64,000 bases of DNA from Paenibacillus borealis (GCF_000758665.1 NZ_CP009285.1:7130001-7194000); one strand, 5' to 3'. Shown: positions 48,978 to 58,608, counted from the first letter of the stretch. Translations and numbers: made by a program. The notes: generated by a model not told the origin, from the letters alone.

Positions 48978-51674
48978 TCAGCGGGCCACTAGCTTCAGCA
49001 GCTCCTCCAGTATGGCCAGTGCCTGCAAAGTTCTCAGCCGAAGGTAAGCAGCTTCGGCTTCTTTATTGATTCTGAAGCCGCGGTCATTGTGCTGCCTTCC
49101 TATGCTAAGCTCTTTACCGGCAAGCAGGCTGTATTGCCGCAGCAGCTCCAGTCCGGCAGCCGCGCTGTCTGCCGACCTCTGCCGGTCCCCTTCCGCCAAA
49201 CCGCGTTCGGCCATTTTAAGCATCCCTTCTATCGCCGCCATTCTTTTGGCGGCGTTAAATATATCCGCCTGCAGACTGCGGCGGACCCAGTACAGCGCCT
49301 CTCCAGGATCGCTGCCTTGCAGATAACGTCCTGCAAGCTCCCAGTGCAGCGCAGCACTCCCCGGTGAATATTTCAAACTGCGCTGCAATAAGTCAGTCCC
49401 CTGCTCCTGTGCAAGCAGCCGGGACAAAGCGACGGCGGTCTGCGGCTCTCTTGGATTCCACTCCAGCGATTGCTGCAGCAGTGCAGTTTGTGCAGCAGGA
49501 TCACCGCTTACGCGGGCGGCCTCCTTGTACAAATCGGCTCCTCTCGTCATCTGAAATGAAAGGATGCTGAGCATGAGGGTCAAGGCGCAGAGAACGGCGA
49601 TTCCTGCATACGGCCATGATCGCCGCAGCCTTGTAAGGATGGCGGTATCCTCCGCCACTGGCTGATCTATGGTTTCAGCAAGAGCCCATGCAGGCAGCAG
49701 CAGGAGCAGCAGCCATATCAATCCGTAGCTCCAATCAAAATCAACTGCGCTATGCAGAAGGATGACGAGCAGAGGCGGAAGCAGCCTTGGTGACGCCTTG
49801 AATACGAGCCAGCCTGCGGACAGCAGCAGCAGGAGGACAGCTGCCAGACCGGCTGTCCCCAGATTGAGCAGGATGTCGAGATAACCGCTGTGCACCTGGC
49901 TGCCTACATAGGGGCGGGACTGGGCGGCGAGGTACGCATGCCGCCAGGTCTCCCCCCCGCGCCCCAGCCAGGGCGCCTCTGCCGCGAGCTTCCAGGCATC
50001 GCGGTAGAAGAGCCCGCGCGCGGCGGCCGTCGGTGACGGCCCGGTAATCCGCGCGCGTACCTGCAGGAGGACGGCGCTGGCCGCCGCCGTCCAGGCCCCC
50101 GCCGCCAGCGCCAGCATGGCGGCGCGGTGCCAGCCCGCCGCGCGGCTGCTGCGGCGGTGAAGCCATAGGCCGGCTAGCAGCGCGCCGGCCCAGAACCCGG
50201 CCAGCAGCAGCAGGCCGGGCAAGGGCTCTACCGCCAGCCCGGTGCGGGCCAGCTGGCGGTACAGGAGCGCCGCGGCGGCCACGGGCGCGGCGCCGGCCAG
50301 CAGAAGCGGCGCGGACAGCTGCCGCTTCCAGAGCAGGGCTGCGGCGCCGGCGGCAGCCGCAGCCAGCCATGCGCCGCGCGACTCGCTGAGCAACAGCGCG
50401 GCCGCATACGGGAACAGCGGCAGCAAGCGCGCCGCTGTTAGCCAGAGCCCTGCGGGTCCGCTCCCCGCAGGTTCTGCTCCTTTTCCCTCCTTCAGCTCTG
50501 GTTCATAAGCAGCCGCAAATAACCGCTCCAGCAGAAACACAGCCATCACCGCACCAAAGGTATTCGGATACTGGAGCAGTCCGGCCAGCCGGGCCCCAGT
50601 GGCACTGACCTCAGGCGACTGGCTGTAGGATACCGCATAGGGAATAGGCAGGCCTCCGCATACTGCCAATAAGGCAGACAGGCTGATCACGAGACCCAGA
50701 AGATGCCAGACTGCTGCAAGAATGGCCCCTCCCCGGCGGGCTCCGGCCGCAAGCAAGGCAAACAATGCAAAGCTGTCATACAATCCCCAGCGCAGCAACT
50801 CATTCAGCGTACCTTGCGAGGATATAGGCTGACGTAGCGCATGAATACCATACAGGATAAAGATTACAACGCTGAAGCCGGGCAACATCAAAATAGCCGC
50901 TTTCACCATTAGGCTTCTGCCAGCCAACACTCCGCTCCAGGACACTACCTCAACTGCACCCATCCCTGCCTCACCAGTCATCAACCGGCTGCTTCCCCGC
51001 AACTCCACAACTGCTGCCTCGGCTATGGCACCTTCCCCAGCTTCACCAGTCATCAATCGGCCGCTTCCCGGCAACTCCCCTACTGCCGCCTCCGCTGCTA
51101 CAATCTCCCCAGCATCACCAGTCTTCAACCAGCCACTTCCCGTCAACTTCCCAACTGCCGCCTCGGCTATGGCACCTTCCCCAGCATCACCAGTCATCAA
51201 TCGGCCGCTTCCCGGCAACTCCCCTACTGCCTTCTCCGCTACCGCAACCATCAGAACATCACCACTCATTAACCGGACACTCCCCGTCAACTCCCCTACT
51301 GCCGCCTCCGCTACCTCACTCTTCCCAGCATCACCAGTCATCAACCGGCCGCTTCCCGTCATCGCCTCAACTGCACCCTCCGCTGACGCATTCTTCAGGA
51401 CGCCTCCAGGCAACGCCAGCGCTTTCGCCGCACTCCCCGGCAGCGCCGCCACCAGCTTCGGCCTCTTCCCCCAGCCGGAGGTGGCATACAGGACAAGTCC
51501 CGCTATCGCCAGAACCCCGCACAGTACAAACCATACGGTCAGGAAGAGATACATCTCTCCGGCAAAAAAGAATCCTCTCAGCACACATGCCGCTGCTGCC
51601 GCCGCAATTAATGCCAAGCCGCTAACCACACCTACCGCCGATTCCCCGTACCGCTGAACCCGATTCATCCGCAT
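48978..51674 (-). CDS. O-antigen ligase/polymerase-family protein with repeat insert and TPR tail
   Basis: This 898-residue protein has two N-terminal membrane helices (11-65), a soluble insert of 24-residue tandem repeats (107 to about 245), a further ten or so helices (250-700) with the Wzy/ligase signature ALLLSESRGAWLA and the extracellular loop WLGRGGETWRHAY...VHSGYLDILLNLG, and a TPR-like C-terminus (730-898). The family transfers or polymerises polysaccharide at the outer face of the membrane. The repeat insert is not part of the family fold. GC content is markedly higher at 49.9-50.4 kb. ATG 51674 has AGGGG upstream. Confidence 0.85.
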   Translation of the reverse strand: MRMNRVQRYGESAVGVVSGLALIAAAAAACVLRGFFFAGEMYLFLTVWFVLCGVLAIAGLVLYATSGWGKRPKLVAALPGSAAKALALPGGVLKNASAEGAVEAMTGSGRLMTGDAGKSEVAEAAVGELTGSVRLMSGDVLMVAVAEKAVGELPGSGRLMTGDAGEGAIAEAAVGKLTGSGWLKTGDAGEIVAAEAAVGELPGSGRLMTGEAGEGAIAEAAVVELRGSSRLMTGEAGMGAVEVVSWSGVLAGRSLMVKAAILMLPGFSVVIFILYGIHALRQPISSQGTLNELLRWGLYDSFALFALLAAGARRGGAILAAVWHLLGLVISLSALLAVCGGLPIPYAVSYSQSPEVSATGARLAGLLQYPNTFGAVMAVFLLERLFAAAYEPELKEGKGAEPAGSGPAGLWLTAARLLPLFPYAAALLLSESRGAWLAAAAAGAAALLWKRQLSAPLLLAGAAPVAAAALLYRQLARTGLAVEPLPGLLLLAGFWAGALLAGLWLHRRSSRAAGWHRAAMLALAAGAWTAAASAVLLQVRARITGPSPTAAARGLFYRDAWKLAAEAPWLGRGGETWRHAYLAAQSRPYVGSQVHSGYLDILLNLGTAGLAAVLLLLLSAGWLVFKASPRLLPPLLVILLHSAVDFDWSYGLIWLLLLLLPAWALAETIDQPVAEDTAILTRLRRSWPYAGIAVLCALTLMLSILSFQMTRGADLYKEAARVSGDPAAQTALLQQSLEWNPREPQTAVALSRLLAQEQGTDLLQRSLKYSPGSAALHWELAGRYLQGSDPGEALYWVRRSLQADIFNAAKRMAAIEGMLKMAERGLAEGDRQRSADSAAAGLELLRQYSLLAGKELSIGRQHNDRGFRINKEAEAAYLRLRTLQALAILEELLKLVAR
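50940..51356 (-). repeat. 72-bp in-frame tandem repeats (5.8 units)
   Basis: Within the ligase-family gene, five complete 24-codon units and a partial sixth encode variants of GSGRLMTGDAGEGAIAEAAV followed by GELP. Units differ at several positions but keep length exactly, so the frame is never broken. Confidence 0.9.
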
Positions 51675-51818
51675 TCCTAAATCCCCTATTCCTCTTGTTG
51701 CTTAACATTCTTCCCATATCTATCGCAAAGCAAAAGAAAATAGATATATAAACATGAACCACTAAGACTGCAATCAGCTAAATAACCGAAGAATGGCTGG
51801 TGGTCAAACGTGATCGTT

Positions 51819-51999
51819 CAAAATGTTGTAAGTATTACAACTTTGCTTCAGAAATACTTGGGTGTTTGGATGGATTGTTGTACAAAATACAAGATTAGTT
51901 CCATAAATCGGCTTGGAGGAGGGGGAATGTTGCCTTTTGTACAACAATTTCCGATTAGAGGCAGCGGAATGAAGGAAATGTTGTATTTGGTGCAGGATT
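51819..51999. repeat. Interspersed palindrome-rich element, copy 2
   Basis: It matches copy 1 (9499-9681) in order: CAAAATGTTGTA-N-ATTACAACT, then GATTGTTGTA-N-AATACAA, then AATGTTG...ACAACAATT, then AATGTTGTATTTGGTGCAGG. Spacers between these blocks have diverged strongly, whereas the stem sequences are kept. Confidence 0.85.
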
Positions 52000-52029
52000 T
52001 TAATTCAGGGCATCACAGAAGGCCCTGCA

Positions 52030-52490
52030 ATAGCACGAAAACAGCACGAAAGCAGCACTAAAATAGCACTAACAATACGAATTCACTCCAGCAGCACATT
52101 AGCACCACAGCTGCACCACATCAGCACTCCATCAGCACCACGCACACCAGCAACATCAGCAACACAGTCAGCACTCCATCAGCACCACAGCTGCACCACA
52201 TCACCGCTACAGCACCACCACACCAGCAACACAGTCTGCACCACACCAGCACCACATCACCACTACAGCACCACCACATCAGCATCACAGTCAGCACCAT
52301 AGCTACACTACTTCAGCACTCAATCAGCACCACACCAGCACCACAGCTGCACCACATCACCACTACAGCAGCATTACATCAGCATCACAGTCAGCACCAC
52401 AGCTACACTACATCAGCACTCAATCAGCACCACATCAGCACCACAGTCAGCACCACACCAGCACCACATCACCACCACAGCAGCACCTCA
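52030..52490. repeat. AGCACCAC/ATCAGCACCAC low-complexity block
   Basis: About 460 bp consisting of short irregular words CAGCACCACA, ATCAGCACCAC, AGTCAGCACC and ACACCAGC. There is no constant period or spacer, so this is not a CRISPR array. Confidence 0.85.
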
Positions 52491-52592
52491 ATAGCGGCCG
52501 AAGCTTCCAAATGCAATCCCAAGCGGAACGTCATTACCGTCCTTTTAAAGGATAAGTTATCATGTGGAACATATAAATTTTTATATCCGCAC

Positions 52593-52625
52593 AAAAAACA
52601 GCTGCCTCCCGCAGGAAGCAGCTGT
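52593..52625 (-). terminator. Terminator of the methyltransferase gene
   Basis: ACAGCTGC/GCAGCTGT stem with a 12-nt loop, followed by TTTTTTG on the minus strand. Confidence 0.85.
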
Positions 52626-52653
52626 CTTGTCAAACCCTGAACTATTAATCGGA

Positions 52654-53847
52654 TTAACTAAGCTCCGGTTGTCCCGCCGTCAGCAGATCGGAGCAGACGC
52701 GCTCCAGATAAGGCTCCGCGCCGAGAAAATCGCGGAACGCGCTGTACTCGCGCCATTTGGCGGCGTTGTCGCCGCTGTCGCTCCGCACGGCACGGATTAG
52801 AATGTTCTTCGGCGTATGCTCCATGTCGATGAATTCCAGCAGCTGGCTGCGGTAGCCCATCAGATCGAGCAACTTGGCCCGGATCGCATCCGTGGCCAGG
52901 GCCGAGAACCGTTCCTTCAGGATTCCGTGCGACAGCAGCGGGCTCAGCACATCGCTCTGCACCTGCGCAAACAGCTCATGCTGGCAGCAAGGCACCGAGA
53001 GGATGACTGATGCGCCCCAGCGTACCGCCTTCTCCAGAGCGGCATCTGTCGCTGTATCACAGGCATGCAGCGTAACGACCATGTCCACCTGATCCAGTTC
53101 ATTATAGTCCGCGATATCGCCGACCAGGAACCGCAGACGGTCGTAGCCCAGCTTGGCAGCGAGCGCACCGCAGTGCGCAATGACATCAGCCTTCAGGTCT
53201 AGACCGACAATATTCAGCTCCCGCTGCTCACGGACGGCCAGATAATGGTACAGGGCAAAGGTCAGATAGGATTTGCCGCAGCCGAAATCAACAATCGTCA
53301 GCGGACGGCCTGCCGGAAGATCACCGAGCACATCCTGGACCATCTCAAGGAACCGGTTGATCTGGCGGAATTTATCGTATTTCTTCGCCAGCACTTTGCC
53401 TTCGCTGTTCATAATGCCCAGCTCTACGAGAAACGGCACCGGCTCCCCTTCGTCCAGGACATACTGCTTCCGGCGGTTATGCGCCAGGTCCGGCGCTTCC
53501 TGTTTGCTGGCGGACTTGGTCAGAATGGACACCTTGTATTTTTTGCTGATTAGCACCTGGTAGTCGGCACTGGCGGTACAGAGCAGGCCTTGGCGGAAGG
53601 TCTCTCTCAGCAAAGTCAGCATTTCTTCAGCGGCATCCTCTGCCGGAATATTGCGGTGTTCGACCTTGGGGCCGATATAGTAGGCGAACTGATAGTGCAG
53701 CTTGCCTTTTAATTCAACAGGTTTGATCTGCACTTTGCTGTAGGTGACCCCACCTTTGCTGCGCAGCTGGCTTAGTGTAGCCGTAATCAGCGTACGGCCG
53801 GTAATGACTTGTTCGAGCAATGCTTTCAAAGATTCCACTGGGTACAT
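52654..53847 (-). CDS. SAM-dependent methyltransferase (PF13679-like)
   Basis: This 397-residue protein has a Rossmann methyltransferase core in the second half: TIVDFGCGKSYLTFALYHYL (motif I), NIVGLDLKADVI, LVGDIADY and the VTLHACDTATDAAL segment typical of the PF13679 group. The N-terminal 160 residues are a separate alpha/beta region with LITATLSQLR and YSKVQIKPVELKGK. Relatives are proposed RNA methyltransferases; the substrate is unknown. The ATG has only a weak AAAGTGAG upstream. Confidence 0.85.
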   Translation of the reverse strand: MYPVESLKALLEQVITGRTLITATLSQLRSKGGVTYSKVQIKPVELKGKLHYQFAYYIGPKVEHRNIPAEDAAEEMLTLLRETFRQGLLCTASADYQVLISKKYKVSILTKSASKQEAPDLAHNRRKQYVLDEGEPVPFLVELGIMNSEGKVLAKKYDKFRQINRFLEMVQDVLGDLPAGRPLTIVDFGCGKSYLTFALYHYLAVREQRELNIVGLDLKADVIAHCGALAAKLGYDRLRFLVGDIADYNELDQVDMVVTLHACDTATDAALEKAVRWGASVILSVPCCQHELFAQVQSDVLSPLLSHGILKERFSALATDAIRAKLLDLMGYRSQLLEFIDMEHTPKNILIRAVRSDSGDNAAKWREYSAFRDFLGAEPYLERVCSDLLTAGQPELS

Positions 53848-53893
53848 CTCACTTTCGAATTTATAAATAGAGCACGCTGTCTCCTGAATATCG

Positions 53894-54556
53894 TTATATT
53901 ATAGCATTAACAGTAAGCTTGCTCCATTCTTCCCCGCCCTGCTGCACTTCCTCTAGTGGAAGACCACCCTGGGTTAACAGCTCCGGACTCAACAGCAGCA
54001 GCCGCCCGTACAGCTCCCTGCCCTCTGCCGCAACATCCTCCCCTTGCTCCCATAGCCGGTACAGACTGTCCTCCGCTTTGGCATAATGCCCCAAGGATTC
54101 CTGGTAGGCCATCAGCAGACGTTCCGTTTTGGCCGGAAGGCGGTAAGGCTCTACTTCTTCCAATAGCTCCTTGATATCTTCCGTCATGTTCAGCAGCTCA
54201 CGGCCAGCACCATGCAGATCCGCATACAAGAACAGATGCAAGGACCGCATCGCCCTGAACAGGGCTTGATCCTGATCCCCTTTTGCCGCGTAAATACCGC
54301 CTTCCTCCTTCAGCAGCCGGGCTACCCCTTGCAGCTTATCGGACTCCAGCACACCGCCGAGACGAAACATATCAATAATGTCCTCTACGGACAGCGAATT
54401 GAGCAGACGGGAATTTATGCGGAAATGCCGCATCAGCAGCTCGTCCACTTCCCACAGGGCTTCTGTTGTTTTTTTATCCTGCTTCAAGGTCATTACCTTG
54501 GCAACCATTGCCGTCATATCCTCGATCATGCGTACGATATAATCTCTCCGGAACAT
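53894..54556 (-). CDS. DUF6483-family helical protein
   Basis: This 220-residue, almost all-helical protein begins MFRRDYIVRMIEDM, typical of the DUF6483 family common in Paenibacillus and related genera. It contains TPR-like helices at 85-120 and 140-175. Function is unknown. ATG 54556 follows AAAGGGTGAG. It is upstream of the methyltransferase gene with a 46-bp gap and may share its transcript. Confidence 0.7.
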   Translation of the reverse strand: MFRRDYIVRMIEDMTAMVAKVMTLKQDKKTTEALWEVDELLMRHFRINSRLLNSLSVEDIIDMFRLGGVLESDKLQGVARLLKEEGGIYAAKGDQDQALFRAMRSLHLFLYADLHGAGRELLNMTEDIKELLEEVEPYRLPAKTERLLMAYQESLGHYAKAEDSLYRLWEQGEDVAAEGRELYGRLLLLSPELLTQGGLPLEEVQQGGEEWSKLTVNAII

Positions 54557-54728
54557 GTTTGCTCACCCTTTCGTATCCGCACCCACATTTATTACAATCC
54601 CGCCAAAAGCTGGCCATCGTCTAAGTCTATAGTCTTTGGACTAATCTTAAGCCATTTCATGCGGCAGCGCCACCTTGTTCAGTACCAGAACATCAGCCCA
54701 TCTCTGCTATGCCTGCAATCAATAATCC

Positions 54729-54758
54729 TTGACATAAAAGAGCCGGCCCGAATACAAT
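54729..54758 (+). promoter_or_regulatory. Promoter of the winged-helix/MFS operon
   Basis: TTGACA (54729-54734), 18-bp spacer, TACAAT (54753-54758). The leader is about 120 nt. Confidence 0.75.
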
Positions 54759-54768
54759 ACAAATACTC

Positions 54769-54785
54769 GATCTGTAATCCAGATC
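54769..54785. promoter_or_regulatory. Inverted repeat GATCTG-N5-CAGATC, probable operator
   Basis: A perfect 6-bp dyad with a 5-bp spacer starts about 10 bp after the -10 box, and a further GCAGATCG half-site follows near 54795. The winged-helix regulator encoded just downstream is the likely binder. Confidence 0.6.
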
Positions 54786-54884
54786 ATACTATTATGCAGA
54801 TCGAATGGCTCCTGAAAATACATTATCCATGGAATTACTATTGATAATATCCGTTAATCTAAATTACATATTGGAGGAAATTCT

Positions 54885-55451
54885 ATGTCACAACCCGCTG
54901 ACCCCGGGCAAAGCCCGCTTGAAGCAGCTGCTTCAAGCAAGTCCCAACTAGAAGAAAACATCCAGCCTTTGAAGGTCACCCCGGAACAGGATAAGCTGCT
55001 GGAAAGCGCCTTGCGGATTAAGATCATGCATACGCTGTCGGGGGAACCCCTCACGTCCAAGCAGGTTGCCGGGAAGCTGAACAAGACACCGGGGAACATC
55101 CACTACCACATTGTCAAGCTGTATGAGGGCGGGCTTCTGGAGCTTGTCCGCACCGAAGCAGCAGGGGGCATCATCCAGAAATTCTACCGCTCCAAAGGGA
55201 CGATGTTCCGTTCGGAACAGCTTAGCAGCTTCCACTTCCGCAAAGAAGACCAGGTGGAGCATTTCATTACCAGACTCACCCTCTCTCCTCCGGAGCTTGC
55301 GAAATTCCATCAGGAGATGCTGGAGCTGATCACCGCCTGGGAATCCAAAGTTACTGCCGGTGACGAATATGGTGTTGAGATCGTGATGGGACGTCTGCAG
55401 CCTGCTGATCCTGCACCGGAGCCGGATACAGATACGGAGGTACAGGACTAG
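54885..55451 (+). CDS. ArsR-like winged-helix transcriptional regulator
   Basis: This 188-residue protein has a disordered N-terminus (1-30), an HTH_20-type winged helix (35-110: ALRIKIMHTLSGEPLTSKQV, KTPGNIHYHIVKLYEGGLLE), and a helical C-terminal sensor region. ATG 54885 follows TTGGAGG. Its stop directly abuts the ATG of the MFS exporter gene, so it probably regulates drug export. Confidence 0.88.
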   Translation: MSQPADPGQSPLEAAASSKSQLEENIQPLKVTPEQDKLLESALRIKIMHTLSGEPLTSKQVAGKLNKTPGNIHYHIVKLYEGGLLELVRTEAAGGIIQKFYRSKGTMFRSEQLSSFHFRKEDQVEHFITRLTLSPPELAKFHQEMLELITAWESKVTAGDEYGVEIVMGRLQPADPAPEPDTDTEVQD

Positions 55452-56759
55452 ATGAATACCGCCGCTCCTTCCGGACAAGAAAGGCGCAATCCGCTGCAGG
55501 GTTTCGCTGCTCCCTTTGTCCAGTCACGCGCCTTCCCCTATTTGTGGCTGGGACATTTAATTTCGTTCCTCGGCAGTTCGGTGACGATGGTCATTCTGCC
55601 CGTCCTTGTCTATTCCCTAACCGGATCAACCACCACGATGGGTCTGGTCATGGCCGCCTATATGCTGCCAAATGTAGTCATGCTTCCGGTATCCGGACAT
55701 ATCGTGGACCGTTACGACCGTGTGCGGATTATGATGCTGGCCGATATCGCCCGCTTCGCCGTTATGATGATAACGGCAGTTCTGGCGCTGACCGGAATTC
55801 TCAGCATTCCGCTGCTTTATGTTCTAGTAGCTTTCTATGGACTGCTCGACGGCTTATTTCAGCCTGCCTATGCTGCAGTCCGGGCTACAGTATTCACTTC
55901 AGACATCCGGGTAGCTGCGAACTCACTGACCCAAATTACTACCCAGTCGGTACGTCTGATCGGTCCCGCGCTAGGAGGTCTGCTGATCACCCGCCTGTCC
56001 GCAGGTGTCGGCTTCGGTCTTGATGCCTTCACTTATCTGATCTCCCTAATCTGCCTTGTCTACCTGCGCAGAGTACTGATTGGCAAATTGCTGCCCGGAC
56101 CCGCCGCAGATTCCGCAGCCTCCGTTATGCCTGTACCGGAAACCTCTGACACGCCTAACTGGAAAGATGATTTCATCGAGGGAATCTCCGTTCTGCGCAG
56201 CCACCCCTGGCTGTGGATTACGATCCTGGCCTTCTGCTTCATCAACATCTGTTATGCAGGGATCAGCAGTGTACTTCTTCCCTGGCTCTTCAAAATCCAT
56301 CACGGCTGGCCTCCTTATGTCTACGGGCTTGCCGTCACTTTCTCGGGAGTAGGCGCTATTATCGCGGGCCTGTTGTTCGGACTGCGGCCGAAATGGAAAA
56401 ATCGCGGTATTATGGCCTACGGCGGCGCTATGCTGGGTGGTGTGGCTCTGCTGCTGATGCCGTTTGCGGGCAGTCCGGCTGCAGCCATCGGTTTCTTTGC
56501 CCTCGAAGGCTTCGGGCTGATGATCTTCGGACTGATCTGGGAGATCAGCCTGCAGGAGCTGGTTCCGAAGGAAGCCTTCGGCCGGGTCGCCAGTCTGGAT
56601 TTATTCGGCTCCTTCGCCCTCCTGCCGGTCGGCTATATCTTTGTCGGCTGGCTGGCCGACCTGATTGGCGGGGTTCCGACCATAATTATCTTCTCCAGTC
56701 TGGGACTGACCTGTGTCGCTCTCGTGCTCTGCGTTCCGGCTATCCGCAAATTTCAGTAA
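55452..56759 (+). CDS. MFS efflux transporter
   Basis: This 435-residue protein has 12 membrane helices and the MFS motif A-like GHIVDRYDRVRIM between helices 2 and 3. Topology and length resemble the MFS_3/enterobactin-exporter-like group used for drug or macrolide efflux. It is translated immediately after the winged-helix regulator, with no gap. Confidence 0.92.
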   Translation: MNTAAPSGQERRNPLQGFAAPFVQSRAFPYLWLGHLISFLGSSVTMVILPVLVYSLTGSTTTMGLVMAAYMLPNVVMLPVSGHIVDRYDRVRIMMLADIARFAVMMITAVLALTGILSIPLLYVLVAFYGLLDGLFQPAYAAVRATVFTSDIRVAANSLTQITTQSVRLIGPALGGLLITRLSAGVGFGLDAFTYLISLICLVYLRRVLIGKLLPGPAADSAASVMPVPETSDTPNWKDDFIEGISVLRSHPWLWITILAFCFINICYAGISSVLLPWLFKIHHGWPPYVYGLAVTFSGVGAIIAGLLFGLRPKWKNRGIMAYGGAMLGGVALLLMPFAGSPAAAIGFFALEGFGLMIFGLIWEISLQELVPKEAFGRVASLDLFGSFALLPVGYIFVGWLADLIGGVPTIIIFSSLGLTCVALVLCVPAIRKFQ

Positions 56760-56776
56760 AAGCCGCTGCGCGGCCA

Positions 56777-56825
56777 ATAGAAAGAGGCAGCACTCCGCTA
56801 TCCGGCGGTTGCTGCCTCTTTCTAT
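56777..56825. terminator. Bidirectional terminator between the MFS and hydrolase genes
   Basis: A perfect 16-bp inverted repeat (ATAGAAAGAGGCAGCA and complement) with a 17-nt loop lies between two convergent genes. Confidence 0.92.
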
Positions 56826-56835
56826 GCGATATGAA

Positions 56836-57621
56836 TTATTTCTGCACAGGCGCGTGTACGAAATCCTTAATAATCTGTGACAATTGCTCCGGTGCTTCGA
56901 ACATGCTCATATGGCCCACACCCGATATCGTTACCTTGGTGATATTCGGATTATCCGAGGTGAAGGTCCGCTCTGGAGTCACCTTCGAATCCTCCGCTCC
57001 GGCCACCAGCAGCACCGGCAGCGCCGTTGCGGAGATGACATCCCGGCGGTCCGGACGCTCACGCATAGCCATGGCTGCACCTACTGCTCCTTGCGGAGGC
57101 GTCTTGTAGCCAATCTCCTTCGCACGTTCCAGAAGCTGTGGTGCTGCTCCAGGAGCAAAGAGTCCGGGTACCAGCTGATCCACAAAAGCAAAGATCCCTT
57201 CATTCTGGATAGTGCTCACGCTTTTCAGCCGGTTCTCTCTGGCTTCCTCACTATCCGGGTAACCGGAGGAATGAATCAGTCCGAAGCCCTTCAGCCTGGA
57301 GGCATGGCGCTGGGCAAAAGATAAGGTAATATAGCCTCCCAGGGAATGTCCAAGCAAATAGCATTCAGGAATCTCCAGTGCATTCAGCAGCGAAAGAACA
57401 TCATCGGCCATTTGTTCGATCGTGTATGCACCGAGCGGAGCATCTGAAGATCCGTGTCCGCGCAAATCAGGGGCAATGACCCGGTAATTGGCAATTAAGC
57501 CCGGAATAACCTTCTCGAAATATTCAGAGCTTCCGCAGAATCCATGCAGCAGCACAATTACATCACCTTTACCCTGATCACTGTAACAAATGTTGCTTCC
57601 TTCGCATCGAACATTTTCCAT
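56836..57621 (-). CDS. Alpha/beta-fold hydrolase
   Basis: This 261-residue protein has the oxyanion region LLHGFCGSS, the nucleophile elbow LLGHSLGG (Ser), acid LVAGAEDSKV (Asp) and GVGHMSMFE (His). It is most like small esterases and menaquinone-type hydrolases of the MhpC group. No signal peptide. The substrate is unknown. Confidence 0.9.
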   Translation of the reverse strand: MENVRCEGSNICYSDQGKGDVIVLLHGFCGSSEYFEKVIPGLIANYRVIAPDLRGHGSSDAPLGAYTIEQMADDVLSLLNALEIPECYLLGHSLGGYITLSFAQRHASRLKGFGLIHSSGYPDSEEARENRLKSVSTIQNEGIFAFVDQLVPGLFAPGAAPQLLERAKEIGYKTPPQGAVGAAMAMRERPDRRDVISATALPVLLVAGAEDSKVTPERTFTSDNPNITKVTISGVGHMSMFEAPEQLSQIIKDFVHAPVQK

Positions 57622-57708
57622 GGCTGCTTCCTTCTTTCTATGTAGTATCCGGTTGAAGACGCGGCTTGTCTTTATTATTAAGCTAGAACAGGTACCTTTG
57701 AAACGCTC

Positions 57709-58260
57709 TCAGCCCGTGAGTCCGAATCCCTGCGCGGCAGCGCGGGCAATCTGCTCAGCCATTATGATCACCCTATGCAGCGGCGTGGTCTGCAGTGTAC
57801 GGTAAGGCCGGGGACTGTTCACATCGACAATCGCTGCCAGACTGTAGTTTCCGACCGCAGGCAGGAACAGCCCGACGGACTGTGCAGGACGCAGCGGCTC
57901 TGCAGCCGTGAAGTAATACCCAAGCGCCGCGGAAGGCCCCAGACAGGCATCCACAGCGATAATAATCTGCCCTTCCGGAATCTCTGCTATCCGCTGGACC
58001 AGATTATTAGCATCGCATGGCGCCGGCAGCGTACCGGTAACATGGGGGAAACCATATTCCTGCAGCCGGCTGCCAGTAAGCGGTCCCAGGGCATCACCTG
58101 TGGAACGGTCCGTTCCGATGCACAGAAAAGTCAGCTGCTCTGCCGGATGCAAGGCGGCGATTTCCCGGAAGAAAGAAGCCAGCCCGTCAGCATCCATTTT
58201 GCGGCGTTTTCTGCTCTCTTCTTCTCTGATTGCCAAAGCCTTCTCTCCCCCTCCATTCAT
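57709..58260 (-). CDS. yyaC: Spore protease-like YyaC (DUF1256)
   Basis: This 183-residue protein matches YyaC: FLCIGTDRSTGDALGPLTGSRL, the TLPAPCDANNL loop, IIAVDACLG, and the C-terminal NSPRPYRTLQTTPLHRVI. It is a relative of the germination protease fold and is found in spore formers, so the host is probably sporulating. The basic N-terminal 25 residues may be extra if a later start is used. Confidence 0.9.
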   Translation of the reverse strand: MNGGGEKALAIREEESRKRRKMDADGLASFFREIAALHPAEQLTFLCIGTDRSTGDALGPLTGSRLQEYGFPHVTGTLPAPCDANNLVQRIAEIPEGQIIIAVDACLGPSAALGYYFTAAEPLRPAQSVGLFLPAVGNYSLAAIVDVNSPRPYRTLQTTPLHRVIIMAEQIARAAAQGFGLTG

Positions 58261-58383
58261 TTATCTGCGATTTATTCCCTTTAATTTAACATGTTTTCTG
58301 TGATGCGGACAAAAAAATGGTCTTTCACTATCCAAACATGATAAAATACTTGAACTATCACTTAGGGAGGACTGTTATACCTC

Positions 58384-58608
58384 ATGGATTTATCGAACCC
58401 AAGCCAGGAAAATGTGGAGTATATGATTGAAGGTATCAAAAATAAGCTGAAAATGGCCAGTGCTGCGGCTATGCAGGCCTCGGCTTTCTCGGTGGAGCAT
58501 TACGAGGACATTCTGGATATTTATGAGGTTGCCATGGGCAGCGACAGGCTCAGCATCTCACAGGTGGAGGCGCTTGTCTCTGAACTTGGACGCCTGCGCA
58601 AGAAGTAA
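58384..58608 (+). CDS. yfkK: DUF1128 family protein YfkK
   Basis: This 74-residue helical protein contains ENVEYMIEGIKNKLKMASAA and YEDILDIYEVAMGSD...LRKK, the UPF0435/DUF1128 pattern of YfkK. Function unknown. GGGAGG is present just upstream, and a terminator follows. Confidence 0.85.
   Translation: MDLSNPSQENVEYMIEGIKNKLKMASAAAMQASAFSVEHYEDILDIYEVAMGSDRLSISQVEALVSELGRLRKK

Larger units (their letters stand above)
51675..52560. other. Non-coding region with palindromic element and CAGCAC-rich block
   Basis: Nearly 900 bp without a supported gene. It holds the second copy of the palindromic element (51819-51999) and a long AGCACCAC low-complexity block (about 52030-52490). Confidence 0.75.

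Noticed and set aside
49750..50370. High-GC 206-codon frame inside the ligase-family gene
   Set aside because: It is an Arg/Ala/Gly-rich translation of another frame of a GC-rich coding stretch.
52030..52490. Possible CRISPR array
   Set aside because: The AGCACCAC words have no constant repeat length or unique spacers and no cas genes are nearby.
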